Positions 25,635 to 33,583 of a DNA stretch of 64,000 nt are shown here, piece after piece. This DNA comes from an uncultured Sphingomonadaceae bacterium (GTDB lineage Bacteria; Pseudomonadota; Alphaproteobacteria; Sphingomonadales; Sphingomonadaceae). Position numbers and translations under genes: made by a program. Position 1 is the first letter of the stretch. Each line of letters starts with the position of its first letter. Below the pieces are notes generated by a model. That model ran no database searches, had not been told where the DNA came from, and was given only the letters and a program-made list of their open reading frames with translations. The stretch is taken from NCBI GenBank assembly GCA_947495985.1, contig CANMBD010000002.1:434001-498000 (forward strand), written 5' to 3'.

Positions 25635-26776
25635 TGAAAAACCCGATTTGCGATATGCTCGGCATCGAATTTCCGCTGGTTGCGTTCAGCCATTGCCGGG
25701 ATGTTGTCGCAGCCGTTTCCAAAGCAGGCGGCATGGGAGTTTTTGGCGGCGTAAACTGCACGCCCGAAACGCTCGAAGAGGAATTGATCTGGATTGACGA
25801 TCATGTCGACGGCAAGCCTTATGGCCTCGATATCATCGTACCTAACAAGGTTGAGGGCAAAGGCGAGCAGATCGACGTCGACACCACGCTGGCGATGATT
25901 CCCGATGAACATAAGCAATTTTCCAAGGACATTATGACGCGTCATGGCGTCGATCCCGGTGACTTGGAAGAGCTTCGGCGTGAGCATGCGGTCGGTGCAG
26001 ATAATCTGCGCGGCGGCAATGCAGGGGCCTTGCTGGAAGTCGCCTTTCGCCATCCGATCAAGCTGATCGCCAATGCGCTCGGCATTCCGCCGCAGGTCAT
26101 GACCGATATGGGCCGGGAACATGGTGTGCCAGTGGCTGCGCTTATCGGCACCAAGGAACATGCGATGAGTCAGGTCGCCGCTGGCGTGGATATCCTGATT
26201 GCGGTGGGCGGCGAAGCGGGCGGTCATACCGGCGATGTCGCGACCATGGTTCTAATCCCGGAAGTCTGCAACGCCTTGCGCGATATTGGTGATGATACGC
26301 CGGTGCTCGCTGCAGGCGGTATCGCTACCGGATCCCAAATGGCCGCCGCCATGGCCATGGGCGCAAGCGGCGTATGGTGCGGATCGGTCTGGCTGACCAC
26401 AGCAGAGGCCGAAACCAATCCGGTCGTGAAAGAGAAAATGCTCAGTGCCACGTCGCGCGATACAGTGCGGGCACGCTCCCGCACCGGCAAACCATCACGG
26501 CAGTTGCGGTCCCCCTGGACCGATGCATGGGAAACCGAAGAGGCACCGCGACCACTGCCCATGCCTTTGCAATCATTAGTGGCCGAACCACCGCTCCGCT
26601 CCATCGACAAATTGAGTCAGGGCGACAATCAGGGCGCAAAAGATCTGGCTACCTATTGGGTCGGACAAGGTGTCGGCCTGATGAACCAGCCGATGTCGAC
26701 CGCTCAGGTGGTGCAGGAATTCAAGGAAGATTTTATCGCCGCCTATGAAAGGCTTGCCGCCAATCTGGAAGAATGA
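25634..26776 (+). CDS. Nitronate-monooxygenase-like FMN flavoprotein
   Basis: 380 residues of the NMO/FabK TIM-barrel group: MLGIEFPLVAFSHC at the N-terminus, AVSKAGGMGVFGG, the phosphate-binding VGGEAGGHTGDVATM, and VLAAGGIATGSQMAAAMAMGASGVWCGS. Real nitronate oxidation is unlikely to be the role in an acyl-CoA operon. Family members such as IpdC in steroid ring degradation and FabK act on CoA or ACP thioesters, so an oxidation or reduction on a CoA-linked intermediate is a better guess. The start is coupled to the carboxylase alpha stop. Confidence 0.85.
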   Translation: MKNPICDMLGIEFPLVAFSHCRDVVAAVSKAGGMGVFGGVNCTPETLEEELIWIDDHVDGKPYGLDIIVPNKVEGKGEQIDVDTTLAMIPDEHKQFSKDIMTRHGVDPGDLEELRREHAVGADNLRGGNAGALLEVAFRHPIKLIANALGIPPQVMTDMGREHGVPVAALIGTKEHAMSQVAAGVDILIAVGGEAGGHTGDVATMVLIPEVCNALRDIGDDTPVLAAGGIATGSQMAAAMAMGASGVWCGSVWLTTAEAETNPVVKEKMLSATSRDTVRARSRTGKPSRQLRSPWTDAWETEEAPRPLPMPLQSLVAEPPLRSIDKLSQGDNQGAKDLATYWVGQGVGLMNQPMSTAQVVQEFKEDFIAAYERLAANLEE

Positions 26777-26789
26777 ACCGGGAGACAAT

Positions 26790-27947
26790 ATGGCAGAGGT
26801 GACAGCACAGCAACCGCTAGCCGGAATCAAGGTCGTGGAATTTTCGACGATGATTACCGCGTCCCTCGCCACGATGATGTTTGCGCAACAAGGGGCGGAC
26901 GTTATCAAGGTGGAACCGCCCGGCATTGGTGATCCGATGCGCTGGCTTGGCAGCCGCAAGGAAAGCATCTCCGGCCTGTTCAACAATTGCAATCGCGCCA
27001 AGCGCTCTATTACGCTGGACCTGAAAACCGAAGAGGGTGTGGCGACAGCACGTAAACTGTGCCTTGATGCGGATATTGTCATCCACAATTATCGCCCCGG
27101 GGTGATGCAGCGACTGGGCCTCGACAGCAAGAATCTACGCACCGAGAAACCGGAACTTATCTATTGCGCCATTACCGGCTTTGGCCGCGATGGGCCGATG
27201 GCGGATCGCCCGGCCTATGATCATGTGATGCAGGCCATGGCGGGATTCATGGGGACGCAGGGTCACCCCGACGGCTTTGCCTATGTGAAGACTTTGCTCT
27301 GTGACAAGCTGACCGCCTATACCGCAGCGCAGGCGATTACCGCTGCTCTATTTGTCCGCGAGCGCACTGGTGAAGGGCAGCATATTGATCTGTCGATGCT
27401 CGCCAGTTGCATTGCCTTCCTCTGGCCCGACGGGGGCATGCACCTGACGTTGATGGACGATGATGTGATGCATGCCGCGCCCTTTGCCGACTATTACCAG
27501 ATGCCGCTACGTACGACCGACGGGGCCATTGCCTATGCCGCAATGAGCGACGAGCATTGGCAAGTCGTGTTCGAAATGGTGGGCCGCGAAGATTTGAAGT
27601 CGGAGGAAAAATATCAAGGCCTCGAAAATCGCAGCATGCATATGGCCGAGCTTGCGCAGATTGTTTCGGCCGAACCGCCGCGCCATGATACCGATACGAT
27701 GATAGCCGGCTTGACCAAAGGCGATGTGCCAGCCGCTCCATGCCTGCGCCTAGACGATGTGAAATCACATGCGCAGATCATGGCGATCGAAGCGTTTGAG
27801 GAACAGGATCACCCGCTGCTCGGCACCATCCATAATGCTGCATCACCGGTGCATATCAATGGCCAGAAACTGCCAGCCACCGGACCAAGTCCGGCCCTGG
27901 GAGAGCATAGCGAAGAAATATTACAGGAAATAGGAACCAAGAAATGA
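26790..27947 (+). CDS. CaiB/BaiF class III CoA-transferase
   Basis: About 385 residues: LAGIKVVEFSTMITASLATMMFAQQGADVIKVEPPG at the N-terminus, NRAKRSITLDLKTEEG, and GRDGPMADRPAYDHVMQAMAGFMG, where the Asp in PAYDH is the expected catalytic aspartate. The C-terminal part has GDVPAAPCLRLDDV. It moves CoA between carboxylic acids. I start at ATG 26790 after GGGAGACAAT; a longer frame would overlap the flavoprotein gene. In this operon it could activate the carboxylic substrate using another acyl-CoA, an alternative to the ligase at the operon end. Confidence 0.92.
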   Translation: MAEVTAQQPLAGIKVVEFSTMITASLATMMFAQQGADVIKVEPPGIGDPMRWLGSRKESISGLFNNCNRAKRSITLDLKTEEGVATARKLCLDADIVIHNYRPGVMQRLGLDSKNLRTEKPELIYCAITGFGRDGPMADRPAYDHVMQAMAGFMGTQGHPDGFAYVKTLLCDKLTAYTAAQAITAALFVRERTGEGQHIDLSMLASCIAFLWPDGGMHLTLMDDDVMHAAPFADYYQMPLRTTDGAIAYAAMSDEHWQVVFEMVGREDLKSEEKYQGLENRSMHMAELAQIVSAEPPRHDTDTMIAGLTKGDVPAAPCLRLDDVKSHAQIMAIEAFEEQDHPLLGTIHNAASPVHINGQKLPATGPSPALGEHSEEILQEIGTKK

Positions 27948-27960
27948 TGGAGCGCCAATA

Positions 27961-28776
27961 GTGGAACAGGCACAGGATTTTCTCGACGAAAGCGAAGCCA
28001 TTTATGCGCTCGTCAAAGATCTTTCCGATGAGCAGATGGAACAGGAAACTGGTTTCAAAAGCTGGACGATCAACGCGATCCTCCGCCATCTGCATATCTG
28101 GAACATGGCGGCCTATTGGTCGCTGATCGAACCGGAAAAATTTCACGCCTTTTTCAAAGAGGCGATGATCGCGATGAAAGAGAACGCAAAAAAGGGCCAG
28201 ACGTCGATGCGCTTTTTTGAAGCCAAATATCTTGACAATCTATCCGGTGCCGCATTGGTGAAAGTATGGAGAGATTTCTATCAGAAAATGGCCCCGGAAT
28301 TTGGCGCAGCCGATCCCGCCATGCGCGTAGAGTGGGCGGGTCCTTCCATGAGTGTGCGCTCGTCAATCACTGCGCGGTTAATGGAAAACTGGTCCCACGC
28401 ACAGGCCATTTATGATGTGCTGGGCCTCAAGCGGGAGAATGCCGATCGCATCCGAAACATAGTCATGATCGGTCTCAACACCTATGGCTGGACGTTCAAG
28501 GTCAATGGCGAAGAAGCGCCCGAACCAGTCCCCTATCTGAAACTCACCGCTCCTTCCGGCGCGGTCTGGGACTATGGGGATGAGAGCACGGAAGAGCGGA
28601 TTGAGGGGCTGGCCGAGGAGTTCTGCCAAGTCGTCACACAGACCCGCAACATTGCCGATACGGACCTACGGATTACCGGACCAAATGCCACAAGATGGAT
28701 GGCCATAGCCCAATGTTTTGCCGGGGGTGCGGAAAACCCCCCAGCACCGGGCACGCGTTCTATCAAAACCGGGTAA
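27961..28776 (+). CDS. TIGR03084-type DinB/mycothiol-dependent-isomerase-like protein
   Basis: 271 residues beginning at GTG 27961, 13 bases after the CoA-transferase stop, with GGAG eight bases upstream. The N-terminal DinB-like four-helix domain contains SDEQMEQETGFKSWTINAILRHLHIWNMAAYWSL, whose His residues could hold a metal; the second part (FKVNGEEAPEPVPYLKLTAPSG) is SCP2-like. It matches the TIGR03084 family as I recall it. The reaction is unknown, but the family often accompanies acyl-CoA catabolic genes. Mycothiol does not occur in sphingomonads, so a thiol-isomerase role is doubtful. Confidence 0.7.
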   Translation: MEQAQDFLDESEAIYALVKDLSDEQMEQETGFKSWTINAILRHLHIWNMAAYWSLIEPEKFHAFFKEAMIAMKENAKKGQTSMRFFEAKYLDNLSGAALVKVWRDFYQKMAPEFGAADPAMRVEWAGPSMSVRSSITARLMENWSHAQAIYDVLGLKRENADRIRNIVMIGLNTYGWTFKVNGEEAPEPVPYLKLTAPSGAVWDYGDESTEERIEGLAEEFCQVVTQTRNIADTDLRITGPNATRWMAIAQCFAGGAENPPAPGTRSIKTG

Positions 28777-28849
28777 ATAAATCTATCGCGTCTATCTATT
28801 GTGAATCGCCTTTTTCTGGTTATGTTCAAAAGAAAAAGGAGAGATTCGC

Positions 28850-30490
28850 ATGAGCTGGCAAATGGCCGACATCTGGGAAAATATTGCCCAGGCGATACCC
28901 GACAAACCCGCAATTGTGGACGGCGACAAACGTTATAGCTGGGCCGAATATGAACAGCGCGCGGCAAAGCTGGCGCAAGTCTATACCGATCACGGCCTGA
29001 AGCCCGGCGCCAAGCTCTCTATCTATGCCTATAATTGCGCCGAATATATGGAGGCGCAATTTGCCGCCTTCAAAGCCCGGATCTGTCCGGTCAACGTCAA
29101 TTACCGCTATCTCGAAGCCGAACTGACTCATGTCATCAACAATAGCGACAGCGAAGCATTGGTATATCATGCCCAGTTCGCCCCGCGTGTCGCGGCGATC
29201 AAGGATCGGCTGGAGCATGTGGAGCTTTTCCTGGAAATTGATGATGGCTCCGGCGAACATCTCGAAGGCGCGGTGGATTATGAAACGGCTTTAAACGCTG
29301 CTGATCCGATGCCGATCATCCCGCGTTCCGGCGAAGATCTCTACATGCTCTATACGGGCGGAACGACCGGCATGCCCAAGGGCGTGATGTATGATCACCA
29401 GACTTTTTCCAGCGCCTTGTTCACCAAGGGCTTTGAAATGCGGGAAATGGCCCTGCCAGAAGGCGCCGAAGGTTTTGGCCCATTGGTTCAGGCACTTCAT
29501 GCCGCAGGCGCCACCAGCCGCGCGATCCCCGCTTGCCCGATCATGCATGGAACCGGCATGTGGATCGGCGCGATGATTCCGCACGCGCTCGGCGGCTGTG
29601 TCATCCTGTTCAACAACCGGCATTTTGATCCGCATACGCTTTGGAAATTGACCGACGATGAAAAAGTGACCGACCTGACCATTGTCGGCGACGTATTTGC
29701 AAAGCCAATGCTGGCCGCTCTTAACGAAGCAAAGGAAGCCGGCAAGCCTTATGATTTATCATCGGTTCAAATGATGGGATCATCCGGCGTGATGTGGTCG
29801 TCGGAGGTGAAGCAAGGCCTGCTCGATCATATTGAAATGGTAATTGTCGACAGCATGGGATCCACCGAGGGCAGCATGGGTGCATCGGTCATGACCCGCG
29901 AGAATAGCCAAATTGTCAAAACCGCAAGCTTTGACATGGCCGATACGACGAAAATTCTGACCGAAGATGGAAAAGAGGTCAAACCAGGCTCTGGCGAAAT
30001 CGGCATGATCTGCAATGGCGGGATGGTTCCGATCGGCTATTACAAGGATGAGAAAAAGAGCGCCGAGACATTCAAGACATTTGACGGCGTGCGCTATTCC
30101 ATCCCCGGTGATTTCGCGATGGTAGAGGCCGACGGTAGTGTCACCTTGCTCGGCCGTGGTTCGGTCTGCATCAATAGTGGCGGCGAGAAGATTTTCCCCG
30201 AAGAGGTGGAAGAAGCCCTCAAAACCCATGATAGCATCTACGATTGTCTGGTGGTGGGTGTCCCGGACGACCGGTTTGGCGAAAAGGTCACGGCGGTCTT
30301 ATCGCTGGCCGATGGGCATGGGCTGGACGAAACCGCTCTTAACGATCATGTCCATGGCATACTCGCCGACTATAAGTCGCCGCGCGCGTTTCTGGTGGTT
30401 GATGATGTACCGCGGGCGGCCAATGGCAAGCCTGGTTACAAGGATGCCAAGGATCTGGCTCTGAAAATGCTGGATATGGTCGCCGCCTAG
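28850..30490 (+). CDS. Acyl-CoA synthetase, AMP-binding, FadD19/FadD17-like
   Basis: 546 residues of the ANL superfamily: the P-loop LYTGGTTGMPKGVMYDHQ, the middle STEGSMG motif, PGDFAMVEADG, and the hinge and catalytic-lysine end (FPEEVEEALKTH...AANGKPGYKDAK). The N-terminal region (ICPVNVNYRYLEAELTHVINN, then FAPRVAAIKDRL) is very like the FadD19/FadD17 group, which activates C24-branched sterol side-chain acids in actinobacteria. Preceded by AAAAGGAGAG and a 73-bp gap, it may have its own promoter but reads with the operon. Substrate probably a bulky branched acid (inferred). Confidence 0.9.
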   Translation: MSWQMADIWENIAQAIPDKPAIVDGDKRYSWAEYEQRAAKLAQVYTDHGLKPGAKLSIYAYNCAEYMEAQFAAFKARICPVNVNYRYLEAELTHVINNSDSEALVYHAQFAPRVAAIKDRLEHVELFLEIDDGSGEHLEGAVDYETALNAADPMPIIPRSGEDLYMLYTGGTTGMPKGVMYDHQTFSSALFTKGFEMREMALPEGAEGFGPLVQALHAAGATSRAIPACPIMHGTGMWIGAMIPHALGGCVILFNNRHFDPHTLWKLTDDEKVTDLTIVGDVFAKPMLAALNEAKEAGKPYDLSSVQMMGSSGVMWSSEVKQGLLDHIEMVIVDSMGSTEGSMGASVMTRENSQIVKTASFDMADTTKILTEDGKEVKPGSGEIGMICNGGMVPIGYYKDEKKSAETFKTFDGVRYSIPGDFAMVEADGSVTLLGRGSVCINSGGEKIFPEEVEEALKTHDSIYDCLVVGVPDDRFGEKVTAVLSLADGHGLDETALNDHVHGILADYKSPRAFLVVDDVPRAANGKPGYKDAKDLALKMLDMVAA

Positions 30491-31590
30491 GGCTTCCAGT
30501 CAAATTCCCGGTGATAGCGCGGGATGAACATTTTCTTGCCCTTGATGGCGGAGGTTAAAAATGGCCCCGTCACACCAAAAGGCAGTGCACTGGCCCCCTT
30601 GTCCGGTCCTAATGGCAATAATATCAAAGGCTTGGGCCAAGGCTTGTAGGGTTTCATATCCTTGATGCGTTTACCGCGCAGATGGGCCTTCAGGACTTTT
30701 TTCAGCCACCCCACCTGACGCGTCAGGCCGACAATCGTCATCGTGTCACCGGTGCTGGCAATGTCGCCGATGATATACAGATCGGGATTGGACGTGGGTC
30801 GCAGCCAGCCGTCGGTTTTGGCGCGGCCATGATCATCAAAACGCACACCGTCCAGAGCCTGCAAGAGCTCCGTCACCGGTTTTGACCCGATAACCGGGAT
30901 CACCAGATCGGCATCAATCGGAAATCCGTCGGACAGTTTGATCTTGTTCTTGGTCGGCACGAACGGCGCATCAGTCTGTTTCAGTTTTGCAATCCGTTCG
31001 TCCAGCCGGACCTTCACGCCCAGCTCCCCCAATTGTCGCAGCATCGAGCGTCCGAGCTTGGCTGGATAGTCCGGAAACAGGTTTTCATCAGCCGAGATCA
31101 GCGTGACCTGTTTCTCCGGCCGCGCAAAAGCCAGTTCCCCCGCCAGTTCGATACCCACCGCGCCCGCGCCGACAATCGCGATATCTTTCGCCTTGTCGAT
31201 TTGGGTGATCACCCGCTTGGCTTTGGTTAGAAACGCCGCTTCATCATCGCCCTGCATTTTAAACGGCGCCGCATAGGTTGATCCCGTGGCGATGATGATC
31301 ATGTCTCCGGTAATCTCAGTGCCATCTTCCAATATTGCGACATTGCCATTAATCGAAGCTGCACGGCCACGGACGATTTTGCCGTTTTTCAGCAAACCGT
31401 CATAGGGAATGACAATCTCATCAAGCAGTTCCGGTCGGGCCATCGCCCGGATCATCGCGACATTATGGACCCATTTTTCCCGCGGCTCGATCAGGCTGAT
31501 TTGGGCATGCCGGTCCAGCTCCCTGGCCAACATGGTTCCGGCATAACCGCCGCCAATAATTGTAATTTTTTTGGTCATGGGATGATTCAT
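30487..31590 (-). CDS. FAD-dependent pyridine nucleotide-disulfide-type oxidoreductase (Ndh-2/FSP1-like)
   Basis: 367 residues with two dinucleotide-binding folds: FAD site ITIIGGGYAGTMLARELD near the N-terminus and NAD(P)H site IAIVGAGAVGIELAGELA mid-protein, then DLYIIGDIASTGD for the FAD pyrophosphate. The TSYAAP-like segment and lack of a redox CxxC fit NADH dehydrogenase type II or the AIF/FSP1 quinone reductases. The stop overlaps the stop of the convergent ligase. Two Met codons (31590, 31578) are possible starts and neither has a strong ribosome-binding site. Quinone reduction is the likely role (inferred). Confidence 0.82.
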   Translation of the reverse strand: MNHPMTKKITIIGGGYAGTMLARELDRHAQISLIEPREKWVHNVAMIRAMARPELLDEIVIPYDGLLKNGKIVRGRAASINGNVAILEDGTEITGDMIIIATGSTYAAPFKMQGDDEAAFLTKAKRVITQIDKAKDIAIVGAGAVGIELAGELAFARPEKQVTLISADENLFPDYPAKLGRSMLRQLGELGVKVRLDERIAKLKQTDAPFVPTKNKIKLSDGFPIDADLVIPVIGSKPVTELLQALDGVRFDDHGRAKTDGWLRPTSNPDLYIIGDIASTGDTMTIVGLTRQVGWLKKVLKAHLRGKRIKDMKPYKPWPKPLILLPLGPDKGASALPFGVTGPFLTSAIKGKKMFIPRYHREFDWKP

Positions 31591-31670
31591 AAAACGGTTT
31601 CGCCGCGATGGACAACTCTATTCCACCTTGGTCATTGACGCGGCGGGAAAACTGTCGCCATGTCGATCCA

Positions 31671-32579
31671 ATGATTGTTCAACTGATCCACAATCCGGCA
31701 TCCGGTACCCATCACGAATTGCGCCTTGGTGTTCTTGCACAGGCTTTTGAAGCGTGCGGTGCAAAAGTCATCATGGGGACAACAGAAATTGATGGTAGTA
31801 TGAAACTGGCCAGCAACAGTGATCTGATCTGTGTATCGGGCGGTGACGGCACATTGCGCCTGGTGATCGCCGCAATGCAAAAAAGTGGATCGCAAACACC
31901 GCTTTGTATTTTCCCTGCAGGAACCGTGAATCTGGTTGCCCGTGAGATCGGCTACGCGTCAGAGCCGGAGCAGTTTGCGAGCGAAGTCATGCGCGGTTTT
32001 CTTGCCGGCACAGATGCGCGATTGAAAGAACCCATTGTTACCAGTGACCATGGTCCGTTCGCCGCCTGTTTGAGCGCCGGTCCCGATGGTGTTGCCGTGG
32101 CCCAACATTCTCCCAAGCTCAAAAAGAAAATAGGCCGCGCGGCCTATGCCTGGTCATTTGCCAAACTCTTCCTGCGCTGGCCGCGACAGCAATATTCACT
32201 GGAGATTATCGCGCGAGACGGATCGGAAAATAGTCTGGCCTGTGAAGCTTTTTATATTGCCAAGGGACGGTATTTTGCCGGGCCATGGGCGCTTACGCCA
32301 GAAGCTGGCCTGGGCGGCGATGTTTTCCACTTGATCGCCCTGTCCCGCGCGGGCCGCTGGAATTTTATCCGGTTTATGCTGTCGATCGCACGTGGCCGTC
32401 ATCCACGAAACCTGTCTTTCGCCCGTCAATATCCCGCGATCTCCATGACGATCGGGGCTGGTGAGGAACCAGCGAATATTCTTTTTTATCAAGAAGATGG
32501 AGACAGCATGAGGCATATTCCGATGCAAGTAAAAATGACCGATTATGCCGTGGAATATTGCCTGCCGCTGGACGATTGA
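31671..32579 (+). CDS. Diacylglycerol kinase catalytic-domain (YegS/DgkB-like) lipid kinase
   Basis: About 302 residues starting MIVQLIHNPASGTHHELRL, with the nucleotide-binding SGGDGTLRLVIAAM and the CIFPAGTVNLVAREIG motif of the DAGK/sphingosine-kinase family. The C-terminal beta-rich part is also typical. The frame is open upstream to 31608, but the first 21 residues there are unlike the family, so I use ATG 31671; its ribosome-binding site is weak. It may phosphorylate diacylglycerol or another lipid alcohol. It diverges from the FAD oxidoreductase. Confidence 0.82.
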   Translation: MIVQLIHNPASGTHHELRLGVLAQAFEACGAKVIMGTTEIDGSMKLASNSDLICVSGGDGTLRLVIAAMQKSGSQTPLCIFPAGTVNLVAREIGYASEPEQFASEVMRGFLAGTDARLKEPIVTSDHGPFAACLSAGPDGVAVAQHSPKLKKKIGRAAYAWSFAKLFLRWPRQQYSLEIIARDGSENSLACEAFYIAKGRYFAGPWALTPEAGLGGDVFHLIALSRAGRWNFIRFMLSIARGRHPRNLSFARQYPAISMTIGAGEEPANILFYQEDGDSMRHIPMQVKMTDYAVEYCLPLDD

Positions 32580-32598
32580 ACCAGTGGATCAAACCGGT

Positions 32599-33489
32599 TC
32601 AGGCGGCGCGGCAATGCTCGGCGATCATCTCGACCATTAACGGCAACTTGCTCGGCGGCAGGTCATGACCCATTCCGTCGACGAGCTCAAACCGCGCATT
32701 ATTTACATTCGCTGCGATATCGGCACCGCAAGGATGCGGGATAAGCGGATCAGCTGTCCCATGGATCACCATGGTCGGCACAGATATGCTCTGCGCCTTG
32801 GGACGCAGGTTACCGGTCTCGATAATCGCCGCCATTTGTCGGCGACGACCGGCGGGATAGAAATTCCGCTCAAGCGCCGTTTTCATCAACGCTTCCCGCT
32901 CCTCTTCACGTGCGCGTCCTTCTTCGGACGCGACGATGCTGGAAAAGACCATGCCGGTTGCTAGCGCTTCATCGATCGTGCTGGCTTTTGCGCGCGCCGA
33001 CTGGATCAATGCTTTGCGTACCGCCGGATCGGCGCCAGGCAGGCCCGGAGCATTGGTTGACGACATAACCGGGGTAAAAGACAAAACCCGCTCTGCATGA
33101 TCGGCGGCAACCAGCTGCCCGATCATACCGCCCATGGATGCACCGACAATATGCGCCTTGTCGATATCAAGCGCATCCAGAACGCCGACCGTGTCCCGCG
33201 CCATATCGCCAAGGTCATAAGGCGCCAGATTGCGGTTTGGAAAAAAACGTTTCGCAAATAGCTGCCTGATCGGCCCGGGAGCCCTAACGCCATCATATTT
33301 ATAGGAAAGACCGACATCACGATTGTCAAAGCGGACGACGCGAAACCCTTTTTCGACCAGCCCGTTGACGAAATCCATCGGCCAATAGATCAGCTGCGTG
33401 GCGTAACCCATGATGAGTAGGATTGGGGGATCTTTAACGTTCCCGTGATCTTCGACTTCGATATTGATGCCATTGGCGGTGACTTGCAT
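32599..33489 (-). CDS. Alpha/beta hydrolase
   Basis: 296 residues, alpha/beta-hydrolase fold: ILLIMGYATQLIYW near the oxyanion hole, FDNRDVGLS, nucleophile elbow VGASMGGMIGQ (Ser in GxSMG, around residue 117), Asp region HGTADPLIPHPCG, and the terminal His in DGMGHDLP. The cap is helical. Members include esterases and haloperoxidase-like enzymes; substrate not predictable. It is a lone gene convergent with the lipid kinase. Confidence 0.88.
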   Translation of the reverse strand: MQVTANGINIEVEDHGNVKDPPILLIMGYATQLIYWPMDFVNGLVEKGFRVVRFDNRDVGLSYKYDGVRAPGPIRQLFAKRFFPNRNLAPYDLGDMARDTVGVLDALDIDKAHIVGASMGGMIGQLVAADHAERVLSFTPVMSSTNAPGLPGADPAVRKALIQSARAKASTIDEALATGMVFSSIVASEEGRAREEEREALMKTALERNFYPAGRRRQMAAIIETGNLRPKAQSISVPTMVIHGTADPLIPHPCGADIAANVNNARFELVDGMGHDLPPSKLPLMVEMIAEHCRAA

Positions 33490-33583
33490 ATTCTTGTCCT
33501 GATAAGGATCCGGTTCCGGACGATAAAACAGTCCAAAACCCTAGCAGAACCGGAAAATCGCACAAGTCAGGACATGAAGGAAA

